The position numbers were made by a program, and so were the translations under genes. Below, piece after piece: positions 54,332 through 63,038 of a stretch of DNA of 64,000 bases. Positions within the stretch are counted from its first letter, which is position 1; every line of letters starts with the position of its first letter. The notes beneath the pieces were generated by a model. The model saw only the letters and a list, made by a program, of their open reading frames with translations. It did not search any database and was not told the DNA's origin. This DNA comes from CALLCD01 sp039196965 (GTDB lineage Bacteria > Pseudomonadota > Alphaproteobacteria > Caulobacterales > Hyphomonadaceae), in assembly GCA_039196965.1 (NCBI GenBank), contig JBCCUK010000005.1:81772-145771 (forward strand), read 5' to 3'.

Positions 54332-54544
54332 ATGAAACGATTTTTTAGAGCGCTGATGTACTCATTCTATCTGGTCAGCGTATTTTTACTCGTGTCATTT
54401 GTATGGAACACATATCAGATAGGTTTTGAGCACACGGTTGAAAACTTGGTGGAAAACCTTGACGCGTTCTTGCTCTACTGGATACTGTTAGCAATAGTTT
54501 TTTGGGGCACCTATGAATTGAAGTTTAGAATTCGGAAGGATTGA
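54332..54544 (+). CDS. Small membrane protein, candidate immunity protein 2
   Basis: A 70-residue protein with two hydrophobic spans (ALMYSFYLVSVFLLVSFVW and AFLLYWILLAIVFWGTYEL). The ATG comes 9 bp after the stop of orphan cassette 2, with an AGAGAGAG ribosome site. Position and membrane nature suggest immunity to a membrane-acting tip, by inference only. Confidence 0.5.
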   Translation: MKRFFRALMYSFYLVSVFLLVSFVWNTYQIGFEHTVENLVENLDAFLLYWILLAIVFWGTYELKFRIRKD

Positions 54545-54617
54545 TGTGACTAACTTAAGTGGAATATGTTTGGATAATTATATTATCATAATCAATTGCT
54601 GGTAAAATATATTTCTT

Positions 54618-55475
54618 TTGCTGGCTCAGAAGAATAGGAACCTCATTGAACATCATACACATGCCCATGATGTTCGCGCCAACATCGCCTGGCGGGAGGA
54701 CTATACCCCCTTCGGAGAAGCACGGCTTGATCCGGCCGGCAATGATGACAATCCGAACTTCACCGGCCATATCCGCGACCATGACACCGGCCTCGTCTAC
54801 GCCCAGGCACGGTACTATGACCCGGTCATAGGGCGGTTTTTGAGTACCGACCCTGTCGGCTTTGCGGAAGGTGGACCGGGATACTTCAATCGCTACGCCT
54901 ACACCGCAAACGATCCGGTGAATAATATAGATCCGGATGGCAGGTTCTGCGTCCCGTGCGTCACCGGCGCGATAGGTGGTGGGATAGGTGCCATTACTGG
55001 AGGAGTATCAGCAGCGCTAACAGGAGGAAACATCTTCAAGGGAGCGGCAAAAGGGGCTATAACTGGTGCTGTAATCGGCGCTACAGGTAACATTGCCGCT
55101 GGGACAGCTACGGCTGGTGCTGTCGGAGCAGTTGATGGTGCTTTAACAGCTGCGAGCAAAGAGGACGCGACCGCTGGAAGCATTGCAGCCGGTGCCACTG
55201 GTCAGGCGGCTGTGGATGCTGCGTCTGTCCTTGTTGGCGGGACTGGAGGAAAAGCTGTGAGCAAAGCGGTCGGAGGAACTGCAGGGGAGGCGGCGGATGC
55301 AGCCACCTCCGTCATCGGAGCAGTGCTTGTAGAAACGGGCGTAGACAATTTAACATCGGCGGCAGAAAACGTTGGTAATGCGATTGCGGGGGCAGGTCCT
55401 GCTATTGCCGAAACTGTGGGCACGCTACAGAATATTGCTAACCAACGTATTCCCGACATTGATGATTTGGAGTGA
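54618..55475 (+). pseudogene. Orphan rhs tip cassette 3 (internal deletion)
   Basis: The first 70 bp, AQKNRNLIEHHTHAHDVRANIA, correspond to an rhs shell segment (main gene near 51250, VQKDGNFIQHHTYARD). They are joined directly to the core at 54689 (WREDYTPFGEARLDP...), so a large internal piece has been deleted. The core then matches cassette 2 closely (DPVGFAEGGPGYFNRYAYT-NDPVNNIDPDGR). The tip FCVPCVTGAIGGGIGAITGGVSAALTGG... is again glycine/alanine-rich. A TTG at 54618 is the only possible start and lacks a ribosome site. Confidence 0.72.
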
Positions 55476-55484
55476 TGAAAGAAG

Positions 55485-55703
55485 TTGGCTAGAAAATTTG
55501 CAACGCCGGACGTTAGGCTATTACTGCTATCTGTCATTATAGCTGGATCTGGAACCGTATTCATGGCGGGAATCAATTATTTGAAGGATAGATCCAACAC
55601 GATTATAAGCGACCCTTTGCCATACGTAGGTTTCTTCTTTGTGATCGCGGCTTTAGTTGTGGTTGGAACTCTACTTTTTGAACACTTTGGCGATCAAAAA
55701 TAG
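55485..55703 (+). CDS. Small membrane protein, candidate immunity protein 3
   Basis: The 72-residue frame has two hydrophobic spans (LLLLSVIIAGSGTVFMAGI and YVGFFFVIAALVVVGTLLF). It begins at a TTG 9 bp after the cassette 3 stop; the start is uncertain because AAGAAG directly abuts it. Its place mirrors candidates 1 and 2. Confidence 0.45.
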   Translation: MARKFATPDVRLLLLSVIIAGSGTVFMAGINYLKDRSNTIISDPLPYVGFFFVIAALVVVGTLLFEHFGDQK

Positions 55704-55750
55704 GTGGACGCAGTGCAAGTCTGTATTCTTGGTTGAACTAAAACTCCTCC

Positions 55751-55882
55751 AGCCAGGTCAGCCGCGACAGCGCGGCGGGCAATGCCTGGAAGACTTATGC
55801 CCATGATGTTCGCGGCAATGTCGCTAGAAATGAACAAGGTGACGATACAGGTTCTCTAGTCTTTGTCCGGCTAAGCTTGTAA
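55751..55882 (+). pseudogene. Rhs shell scrap 4
   Basis: In one frame the reading is SQVSRDSAAGNAWKTYAHDVRGNVARNEQGDDTGSLVFVRLSL and a stop. It matches the shell of the main rhs gene near 51510-51610 (RYRDSAAGNVWKTFTHDARGNVTDNGQ). No core or tip follows. It also shares HAHDVR-type sequence with cassette 3, so the pieces probably come from one ancestral shell. Confidence 0.65.
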
Positions 55883-56494
55883 CAAAGCGTCCAAAAAGAA
55901 AAGTCTAGGAAATCTATCCCCGCCCTTTTCCGCTCAGCCTAAACTCCCTTCATCCCGTCGCATCAGGGCCGGCCTAGGAACGACCTCAGCCGCGGCGGGC
56001 TGCCAGATGGGCTGCCCAGCGATCAGGGTGGCTGTTCGCGTCTCGGCGCACGAGGTCATGCCCGACCCCTGCGCCACCGAGTGAGGACCTCGCAAAGGTC
56101 TTTCCCCTGAACATTAACATTTCTCTACGGAGTAATTCTGTACGGAATATAGGGGCACGGACGGCACCCCGCGGGCAGGCTTCATATTGCCATAAATCAG
56201 AGTGGATCGATTGGTTTATGGATACTTGTCCAGAGAATGTTCGACCTTCAGAATTACTACACTCAGTTATTGTAGATATCAGCACAGTCGTTGAAGTATT
56301 GTCCGAAGGCTTGCCCAAAGTGAAAATGCTGGAAGCTTGGCCTGGGTAACTGTAATATATAGATTTATTTGCTCGATCAACAATCTCGATATCTGTCGCC
56401 ACTGCCGGAGTCCGCGCGCAAACAGCTCCGCCGCGCGGCTGATGGGGGATAGCGGGTGAGGGGCACCCAGCAGCCATCGCAGCGGATTCAGTGC
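55883..56494. other. Intergenic region with no convincing gene
   Basis: A GC-rich patch at 55978-56110 and an AT-richer patch after it hold no recognisable product. The 163-residue open frame on the minus strand (55986-56477) has no domain, poor codon character and no clear ribosome site. Near the right end lies a 56-bp sequence nearly identical to the right window edge (see repeat at 56406). It is the right border of the accessory island. Confidence 0.4.
56406..56461 (+). repeat. Copy A of a 55-bp near-duplicate
   Basis: This stretch (CGGAGTCCGCGCGCAAACAG ... ATGGGGGATAGCGGGTGAGG) matches the minus strand of 64000-63946 with five substitutions and one extra G. The copy at the window edge reads as an open frame ending EPARNQLSRALMGDSA and a stop; the extra G breaks that frame here. 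Confidence 0.7.
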
Positions 56495-56983
56495 CTAGGC
56501 AGGGGCCTCTTCCACTGAGTGAGATTGCAGCTGGACATAGTTCTCGATGCCCATACGGTCGATCAAATCAAGCTGTGTCTCGAGATAGTCGATATGCTCT
56601 TCCTCGCTCTGGAGGATCTTCGCAAAGAGATCGCGGCTGACAAAGTCCTTCACCTCTTCGGCTTTCGCGACCGCGTTCTTGTATCCCTTATGCCCGTCCA
56701 GTTCGAGGGCAAGATCGGCCTCGATGATCTCTTTTACATTCTCGCCGATCTTCAGCTTGTCGAGTTTTTGCAGATTCGGCAGACCGCCGAGGAACAATAT
56801 TCGCTCGATCAGCCAGTCGGCGTGCTCCATCTCCTCGATGGATTCCTTGTATTCCTTCTCGCCAAGCTTGGTGACGCCCCAATCCTTCAGCATGCGCGCA
56901 TGGAGGAAGTACTGGTTGATCGCTGTCAGCTCTTTCTTCAGGGCCTCGTTCAGCAAATCGATGATTTCTGGATTGCCTTTCAT
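56495..56983 (-). CDS. bfr: Bfr, bacterioferritin
   Basis: Bacterioferritin is a 24-subunit haem-containing ferritin that oxidises and stores iron. The 162-residue protein has LLNEALKKELTAINQYFLHARMLKDWG (ferroxidase Glu residues), the haem-Met helix IEEMEHADWLIERILFLGGLPN and LQSEEEHIDYLETQLDLI. The ATG at 56983 gives the family start MKGNPEII; the frame to 57046 adds an unlikely extension. bfd lies 148 bp upstream on the same strand. Confidence 0.93.
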   Translation of the reverse strand: MKGNPEIIDLLNEALKKELTAINQYFLHARMLKDWGVTKLGEKEYKESIEEMEHADWLIERILFLGGLPNLQKLDKLKIGENVKEIIEADLALELDGHKGYKNAVAKAEEVKDFVSRDLFAKILQSEEEHIDYLETQLDLIDRMGIENYVQLQSHSVEEAPA

Positions 56984-57131
56984 CTCCGGCTCCATTTCCT
57001 GTGTGTTTCGTGGCCACGGAAATAGAGCCTGCGGTTGCAAAAACAACCGTCAAACATAAGAAAAATTTCAATAAAAACAAATGACTATGATAGTGAGAGG
57101 CAGTCTCAGAGAAAGTGCAAATCAGTTGCGC

Positions 57132-57332
57132 TTATTCGGCGGCTACAAGTGCTGCATTTTCAAGGCGTTGATCCATTTCCGACGCGATGAATTCGCCCAT
57201 CTCGCACTTGCATGTGCCGCAATTAAAATCGCAGCCATTCCGTCGCAGAACATCGCGGGGCCGCGTCGCGCCAGCATCGATTGCCTGACGGGCCTTGCGC
57301 TCATTGATGTTATTGCAGATGCAAATGATCAT
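57132..57332 (-). CDS. bfd: Bfd, bacterioferritin-associated [2Fe-2S] ferredoxin
   Basis: Bfd reduces ferric iron in bacterioferritin to release it. From the ATG at 57332 the 66-residue protein begins MIICICNNINERKARQAIDAGATRP and has CxC plus CGTCKC, the four cluster cysteines being in CIC and CDFNCGTC. An upstream ATG (57380) would add a hydrophobic leader, which is not known in Bfd and is probably chance. It sits upstream of bfr on the same strand. Confidence 0.88.
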   Translation of the reverse strand: MIICICNNINERKARQAIDAGATRPRDVLRRNGCDFNCGTCKCEMGEFIASEMDQRLENAALVAAE

Positions 57333-57470
57333 GAGAACCAGTAGCAACAAGGTGCAAATGATTGTCAAGTGCTTTTTCATTTTGCTGTTGGGGAGCGCCC
57401 GGGCTCTGATCCTTGCTTGACCTGAAAAACACTGCGCCCTAGGCCAGCGCTCTAATTCATGGAGCCACAA

Positions 57471-59063
57471 ATGTCCGACGCTGCGACCCTTGCCCAATCT
57501 GCGAAAGCCTGGCCTTTCGAACAGGCGCGCGCCATCCTGAAACGGCGGGAGCAGATGGAGAAGGCCGGGAAGGGGAGTGATGCTCCCATCGTCTTTGAAA
57601 CGGGCTTTGGACCGTCAGGGCTGCCCCATATCGGCACTTTCGGCGAAGTGGTCCGAACGACCATGGTACGCACTGCCTTCCGAACACTGACGGATGGCAA
57701 GATCCCGACACGGCTGATCTGTGTCTCCGATGATATGGATGGTATGCGGAGGGTACCGCCGACTGTTCCAAGTCCGGAAAGCCTGGAGCCCTATCTGCAA
57801 AAACCGCTCACCGATGTGCCGGACCCGTTCGGCACCCATGAGAGCTATGGCCACCATATGAATGCCCGCCTGCGGACCTTTCTTGATGGGTTTGGCTTTG
57901 ACTATGAGTTCGCCTCGGCGACAGACCTCTACAAAAACGGCACCTATGATCCGATGCTCCTGCGCGCGGCGGAGACCTATCAGGACATTATGGATGTGAT
58001 GCTGCCGACCCTTGGGCCGGAGCGGCGGGCAACCTACTCACCTTTCCTGCCTATCTCGCCGACGACAGGCCGGGTTCTCTATGTTCCGATGAAAAATGTC
58101 GATGCGGAGAAGGGCGAAATCAGTTTCGAAGATGAGGATGGCACCGATGTCACTATCCCGGTGACGGGCGGCCATGCTAAGCTGCAGTGGAAGCCAGACT
58201 TCGGCATGCGCTGGGCCGCTCTTGGCGTTGACTTTGAAATGTTCGGCAAAGATCATCAGGACAATGCGCCGATCTATTCAAAGATCTGCAAAATCCTCGG
58301 TGCCCGCCCGCCGCAGCAATATGTCTATGAGCTGTTCCTCGATGAGAAAGGCGAGAGGATCTCCAAGTCCAAGGGGAACGGTATTTCTGTTGATGAGTGG
58401 CTTGCCTATGCGCCGCCGGAAAGCCTGTCGCTCTTCCAGTTCCAGAAGCCTCGAGCGGCGAAGAAGCTCTATTTCGACGTTATCCCGAGGGCGGTGGATG
58501 AGTATCTGACCTTCCTGGACAAGTTCCCGCAGGAGGAGCCCGCGCGGCAACTTGAGAACCCTGTCTGGCACATCCATGGCGGACAGCCGCCGCAATGGGG
58601 CTCGCCTGTGTCCTTTGCGCTCTTGCTCAATCTTGTCGGTGTTGCGAACCCGGAAGATAAATCGCTGCTCTGGGGCTTTATCTCCCGCTATGTGCCTGAG
58701 GCCTCGCCGGAGACCCATCCGCTTCTCGACCAGCTGGCGGGATATGCCATCCGTTATTATGAGGACTTCGTGAAGCCGTCCAAGGTCTACCGGGCACCGG
58801 ATGGTCAGGAATGCGCCGCCATGGAAGATCTGGCCCAACGGCTGGAGACTTATGACGGCGAGGTGGAGGGTGAAGCGCTCCAGACGCTGATCTTCTCCGT
58901 CGGCAAGGATCACGCGTTTGAAAACCTTCGCGACTGGTTCAAGGCGATCTATGAAGTACTCCTCGGCCAGTCCCAGGGGCCGCGATTTGGAAGCTTTGTC
59001 GCGCTTTATGGTGTTCCTGAAACGGCGCAGCTTATCCGTGATGCCTTGGCACGGGATGCTTGA
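57471..59063 (+). CDS. lysK: Class I lysyl-tRNA synthetase
   Basis: This enzyme charges tRNA-Lys and belongs to the rare class I type found in archaea and some Alphaproteobacteria, unlike the usual class II LysS. The 530-residue protein has the HIGH-like motif FGPSGLPHIGTFGEV and the KMSKS-like motif GERISKSKGNGISVDEW, with the helical anticodon-binding C terminus. The ATG at 57471 follows GGAG at good spacing; the in-frame ATG at 57459 overlaps that site. Confidence 0.93.
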   Translation: MSDAATLAQSAKAWPFEQARAILKRREQMEKAGKGSDAPIVFETGFGPSGLPHIGTFGEVVRTTMVRTAFRTLTDGKIPTRLICVSDDMDGMRRVPPTVPSPESLEPYLQKPLTDVPDPFGTHESYGHHMNARLRTFLDGFGFDYEFASATDLYKNGTYDPMLLRAAETYQDIMDVMLPTLGPERRATYSPFLPISPTTGRVLYVPMKNVDAEKGEISFEDEDGTDVTIPVTGGHAKLQWKPDFGMRWAALGVDFEMFGKDHQDNAPIYSKICKILGARPPQQYVYELFLDEKGERISKSKGNGISVDEWLAYAPPESLSLFQFQKPRAAKKLYFDVIPRAVDEYLTFLDKFPQEEPARQLENPVWHIHGGQPPQWGSPVSFALLLNLVGVANPEDKSLLWGFISRYVPEASPETHPLLDQLAGYAIRYYEDFVKPSKVYRAPDGQECAAMEDLAQRLETYDGEVEGEALQTLIFSVGKDHAFENLRDWFKAIYEVLLGQSQGPRFGSFVALYGVPETAQLIRDALARDA

Positions 59064-59105
59064 AGGCGCATGATCCATGTCGGTTAGATCGGCTGGAGGC
59101 ATGCC

Positions 59106-60158
59106 ATGATCAAGATTGTTGTCAGACTGCTCGGCGTCATCCTCGTCGGGGTGATTGTCCTTATCTTTGCGCTTCAGGGATCAACGAACTGGTCTCCGGG
59201 GGAGGTGGCGCGGACGCCCGAGGCGCGATTTGCCGATCTGCCGGATTACGATTTTGAGCCGAATTATGCCGAGGTGCTCGGCTACCGGATGCACTATGTC
59301 GATGAAGGACCCCGCGACGGTGAGGTGATCCTTCTTCTCCATGGTCAGCCGAGCTGGTCCTATCTCTATCGTCATATGATCCCGCCACTGGCGGAGGCGG
59401 GTTACCGCGTTATCGCGCCGGATCTTGTCGGCTTTGGCAAGTCTGACAAACCGCTAAAACAGTCCGACTATTCCTATCAGATGCATGTGGACGTGATGGC
59501 GGCATTCGTCGAACAGCTTGGCCTGGAAGGCGTCACCCTGTTCGCTCAGGACTGGGGCGGCCTCATTGGCCTTCGGATCATTCCGGAAGACCCCGACCGC
59601 TATGCAAGGGTGATGATCTCGAACACCGGGCTGCCAGCCGCTGGCGGCATAGGTGGCTGGGTCGGCTATCCGTTTTTCCGCATTGGTGTCTGGCGCAAGG
59701 GGACGGTTCAGGCGCTTGATGTAGCGGGCGGTGAACTCGATTTTCTCGACTGGGTCGCTTATGCGAAGACGACGGACGATTTCGACATGGAGGCCCTGTT
59801 TCAGTCTGCCACATACCGCGAGCTCCCGCCAGAGGCGCTTGCCGGTTACGCTGCGCCCTTCGCCGACGAGAGCCACCTTGCTGGTGCACGTATGTTCCCC
59901 TATCTCGTGGCGAGCCAGCTCCGCCAGAACCAGCGCGCTATGAAAAAGTTCTGGGCGAATTGGGAGAAGCCGTTTCTTACGGCCTTCGGCGACAGCGATC
60001 CGATAACGGCGGGCGGCGATGTTATCTGGCAGGAGACCGTGCCCGGCGCAGAAGGTCAGCCCCATGTCACTGTCGAACAGGGGGCTCATTTCATTCAGGA
60101 CGACCAGCCAGAAGAGTTGGTCAGGCTCCTCAGCCAGTTTATTGAGCAGAATCCTTAA
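59106..60158 (+). CDS. Membrane-anchored haloalkane dehalogenase-like hydrolase
   Basis: The 350-residue protein has an N-terminal membrane anchor (IKIVVRLLGVILVGVIVLIFAL) followed by a haloalkane dehalogenase domain. LLLHGQPSWSYLYRHMIPPLAEAGYRVIAPDLVGFGKSDKP carries the oxyanion and Trp halide-binding region, LFAQDWGGLIGLRI has the Asp nucleophile, and EQGAHFIQDDQPEEL the catalytic His. This is the HLD-I arrangement. Most such enzymes are soluble; a membrane anchor is unusual and would place the enzyme at the periplasmic side. Confidence 0.85.
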   Translation: MIKIVVRLLGVILVGVIVLIFALQGSTNWSPGEVARTPEARFADLPDYDFEPNYAEVLGYRMHYVDEGPRDGEVILLLHGQPSWSYLYRHMIPPLAEAGYRVIAPDLVGFGKSDKPLKQSDYSYQMHVDVMAAFVEQLGLEGVTLFAQDWGGLIGLRIIPEDPDRYARVMISNTGLPAAGGIGGWVGYPFFRIGVWRKGTVQALDVAGGELDFLDWVAYAKTTDDFDMEALFQSATYRELPPEALAGYAAPFADESHLAGARMFPYLVASQLRQNQRAMKKFWANWEKPFLTAFGDSDPITAGGDVIWQETVPGAEGQPHVTVEQGAHFIQDDQPEELVRLLSQFIEQNP

Positions 60159-60243
60159 GTCGCTCAGCCTTGCTGGTATTGTGTATTGAGACGGACCAAT
60201 CCGCGCTCTAGGCTGACTGTGAACAGGATGAAAAGGATCGCAA

Positions 60244-60696
60244 ATGAGACGTTTTCTGCTCGCTGCAACTGTCTTTGCAGGCCTTGGCGCGGCCCATGCT
60301 AACCCGTCCGACGTCGCAGGTTTCTGGCTGACGGAGTCCAAAGGCGCGATTGTCGAGATTGCCGATTGCGGGGATACCACCCCCTGCGGCGTCATCGTCT
60401 GGTATGATGAGGAAACTGCGACGGCCCATACAGATATACATAATCCTGACCCTGAACTGCAGACGCGGCCGATTGTCGGCATGAAAATGCTCACCGATTT
60501 CACGCGCAAGGGCGAACGCTGGAGGCGTGGCAAGATCTACAATGCCGAGAATGGCAAGACCTACGGGTCAGGCATCAATGTGCGCGACGATGGCAATCTA
60601 GCTGTGAAGGGGTGCATTGGTCCGATCTGCCAGACACAGGTCTGGACCCCCATTGCAGCGGATGATCCCAGGCTGGTGACCGAGGTCGCCAGCTGA
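60244..60696 (+). CDS. DUF2147 exported protein
   Basis: The 150-residue product has a signal peptide (MRRFLLAATVFAGLGAAHA) and the DUF2147 pattern: GFWLTESKGAIVEIADCG, CGVIVWYDEETA, GRxRxxGKIYNAENGKTYGSGINVRDDGNLAVKGCIGPICQTQVW. This small family is uncharacterised and probably binds a lipid or hydrophobic ligand. It is preceded by a good ribosome site (AGGATCGCAA). Confidence 0.85.
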   Translation: MRRFLLAATVFAGLGAAHANPSDVAGFWLTESKGAIVEIADCGDTTPCGVIVWYDEETATAHTDIHNPDPELQTRPIVGMKMLTDFTRKGERWRRGKIYNAENGKTYGSGINVRDDGNLAVKGCIGPICQTQVWTPIAADDPRLVTEVAS

Positions 60697-60717
60697 TTGG
60701 TAGGGTTTGGACGGGCT

Positions 60718-61584
60718 TTAGTCGGTAATCACTTCGTCGGGCGCATAGACCGGGGCGATCTCAATCTCTTCAAAGTCGCCGAGAGGTTCAGCCGGTTTTG
60801 GTCCGTTTTCGTCGAGCCATGAGCTCACTTGGGTAGCCTGAACGGCGACGGCTTCAGCCGTTCCATCGGGATCGATGAGGCTGCGCTCACTTATGCGTCC
60901 TGGCAGGCGAGGTAACAGGAAGCCGAAGGGGATGCCACCGGCTTTCATGTCGACGGTCTGGTCGCAAACACTGTTCAGGGACGGGTTGCAGGCCGTCGGT
61001 GCCGCACCGCTTGGATTGCTGCCAAAGATAATACGCCCGGCGAACCGTTCAGCGATAGCGTCTCCCGTTAGCTGGGCGAGTATGGGGTCGGCGAGGGGCA
61101 GGGCACGTTCATCGACGGCGAGCAGGATCGCCCGATCCCTATTGTGCTCTGCGAGATAAGTGCTGAAGGCCGAAACAAGGCCCAGCGCGGTTTCATCGGC
61201 ATACTCGCCAGTATTATGAACCGCCGATGGCGAGTGATAATGCGGCGCATAGAGGGGCAGGCCCTTTGCGATACCGCGGCTGAGCTCTGTTATCGCAGCG
61301 TCGTACTTCTCCTCATGGGCCTCAATACGGGCATTGACGAGGCCGGGTCCGCTCGAGAGGCCTGCAGGAGGGCCGATAAGGAATACATCAACGCCCCAGG
61401 GCGTTTCCCAGGCACCGGGTGGCATGGCGTCAGGAAATGCGGCCCAGCTGTCGACGGATGCATAATCGAGCGGGTCTATAACTGCCGGAGCATTCGACTG
61501 AAGGGAGATCCGATAGACCGTATCCTTCAGGCCGAACCAGCCAGCCAGCAGGACTGCCCCGCCGATAGTCCACCACTTTTTCAT
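60718..61584 (-). CDS. DUF3089-like exported protein, alpha/beta-hydrolase-related
   Basis: The 288-residue product has an N-terminal signal/anchor (WWTIGGAVLLAGWFGL). The mature part has DPLDYASVDSWAAFPD, GVDVFLIGPPAGL, LPLYAPHYHSPSAVHNTGEY and LAEHNRDRAILLAVDE, the DUF3089 layout. No nucleophile elbow is evident, so I cannot say it is an active hydrolase. It is followed upstream on the same strand by the DUF6285 and phosphotransferase genes. Confidence 0.7.
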   Translation of the reverse strand: MKKWWTIGGAVLLAGWFGLKDTVYRISLQSNAPAVIDPLDYASVDSWAAFPDAMPPGAWETPWGVDVFLIGPPAGLSSGPGLVNARIEAHEEKYDAAITELSRGIAKGLPLYAPHYHSPSAVHNTGEYADETALGLVSAFSTYLAEHNRDRAILLAVDERALPLADPILAQLTGDAIAERFAGRIIFGSNPSGAAPTACNPSLNSVCDQTVDMKAGGIPFGFLLPRLPGRISERSLIDPDGTAEAVAVQATQVSSWLDENGPKPAEPLGDFEEIEIAPVYAPDEVITD

Positions 61585-61588
61585 GCCC

Positions 61589-61966
61589 TTATCCCTGTTT
61601 CAGTCGCTTCGCGCCAGAATAGCGTGGTTGGTCGATACTCAACTGGGAAATTGCGGTCGATTTAAGATGATTCAATAGGTTAGGCGTTTGCAAAGTCATT
61701 TTTCCCGCGCGTATCCGGCCGGACAAATCGCGGTTCAAACGGTCGAGATCTGTTTCTCCGTCTGTTTCCAGCAAAGCGACGAGCCTCGCTCGCTCATCCG
61801 CCGCTGCCTCAGCTCCCATTTCTATTTCGCGGACAACTGTTGCCAGAACGTTTGATGCGACCCGGGCATGAAAGGCGGCGTGGCCTTTCAGGTTAGGCGC
61901 AGCTGTTTCGTCAATGAAAGACTTTACCGCTTCTACAAGTTCTTTAAGGGATGGCGCGTTATGCAT
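61589..61966 (-). CDS. DUF6285 family protein
   Basis: The 125-residue helical protein has LKELVEAVKSFIDETAAPNLKGHAAFHARVASNVLATVVREIEMG and matches the DUF6285 family, which is regularly encoded beside APH-type phosphotransferases. Its start overlaps the phosphotransferase stop by 8 bp, and the DUF3089-like gene begins 4 bp after its stop, so all three are one operon. Confidence 0.82.
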   Translation of the reverse strand: MHNAPSLKELVEAVKSFIDETAAPNLKGHAAFHARVASNVLATVVREIEMGAEAAADERARLVALLETDGETDLDRLNRDLSGRIRAGKMTLQTPNLLNHLKSTAISQLSIDQPRYSGAKRLKQG

Positions 61967-62972
61967 GGGCGAGGCGGGCCTCCATAAGGGCGATCAGGTC
62001 GATTTCGGTTTCGGACACACGGCGGCCAATGGCAGCGCGTTCCACGCTTGGATCGGCCCCGGATCGGTACATATCGTACATGGTGATGCACATAATGCCC
62101 CATTTGAGAGAACCGAGCATCTCCCACCAATCGATGTCCTTAGGTGAGAATCTCTGTCCGCCAGCATCGGCGTAGGCATCAAGGAAAGTATCGAGATCGC
62201 CAAAGCCGCCAACCCGGTTTTCAGTTCTGCCAAAGCGCCAGGAATTGACGCAGATCCAGCCGATATCCTCCCGTGGATCGCCGAAATGCGCGAGTTCCCA
62301 GTCAAGTATACCCGCCAATCCGCTGCGATTTATCATCAGATTACCGAGGCGAAAATCACCATGGACGAGCACCGGTTCCATGGGCTCTGGTAGTGTCTCA
62401 CGCAGGATCTGAAAGGCGAGATCAAAGGTTGGCCGGGGGATGTCGTATTCATGATAAAGCTCTTCATATCGATTGAGCTGGTCTGCGGCGGACGACGCTT
62501 CCAGTTCCGGAAGTGCTGATGTTTCAATGCGGTGGACGCTTGCCAGGGCTTCGCCGCATTGGGCCGCGAGACTGGATCTCGCCGTTGCAAGATCGTCCGA
62601 TCGTAGGATTCTCGGCGCGATGGTCTCGCCCTCCAGAAAATCCATAATGAACGCCTCGCCGAGGCCGTTATTCGGCGTACAAATGTGCACGACCAAAGGC
62701 ACCGGAACGCCGGTCCGGCCAGCCGCTTCGATCAGCCTTGCCTCGTCCGCCAGGGTCATGGCATTGTCGGACCGGGCTTCAGACAGCCCATTTGGGGCGC
62801 GGCGAAGAATCTGCCGTTTTTGCCCGCCATCCGGCGAAATCAGGTCAAATGACCAGGTTTCCTGGCTCGCTCCCCCTGACAATCTTGCCAAATTTGCGAT
62901 TTTCGACCCGGATTCGCCCAAATTCGATGCAAGTGCATTAAGAGCACTTTCAATATCCTGTGGCATACTCAT
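61959..62972 (-). CDS. APH-type phosphotransferase (ACAD10/YcbJ-like)
   Basis: The protein of about 337 residues has the aminoglycoside-phosphotransferase fold: LARLSGGASQETWSFDLIS, the catalytic loop LVHGDFRLGNLMINRSGLAGILDWELAHFGDPREDIGW, and FIMDFLEGETIAPRIL. Members next to DUF6285 and acyl-CoA dehydrogenase genes are thought to phosphorylate hydroxyacyl-CoA intermediates. I chose the ATG at 62972; 62981 and 63086 are also open. It diverges from the DUF502 gene. Confidence 0.82.
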   Translation of the reverse strand: MSMPQDIESALNALASNLGESGSKIANLARLSGGASQETWSFDLISPDGGQKRQILRRAPNGLSEARSDNAMTLADEARLIEAAGRTGVPVPLVVHICTPNNGLGEAFIMDFLEGETIAPRILRSDDLATARSSLAAQCGEALASVHRIETSALPELEASSAADQLNRYEELYHEYDIPRPTFDLAFQILRETLPEPMEPVLVHGDFRLGNLMINRSGLAGILDWELAHFGDPREDIGWICVNSWRFGRTENRVGGFGDLDTFLDAYADAGGQRFSPKDIDWWEMLGSLKWGIMCITMYDMYRSGADPSVERAAIGRRVSETEIDLIALMEARLAHA

Positions 62973-63038
62973 ATCCATCATGATTACCGGGAAGACAGGA
63001 TTCTCCAAGACCTTCCCGACCAAACGAGACGAAATCGA

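Noticed and set aside
51680..54950. Repeated DNA that could be mistaken for a CRISPR array or tandem repeat
   Set aside because: The repeats are hundreds of bases long, coding, and separated by different tips; they are rhs core duplications.
55986..56477. A 163-residue open frame on the minus strand
   Set aside because: No domain, no good ribosome site, mixed composition across patches of different GC content, and it covers the 55-bp near-duplicate in reverse.
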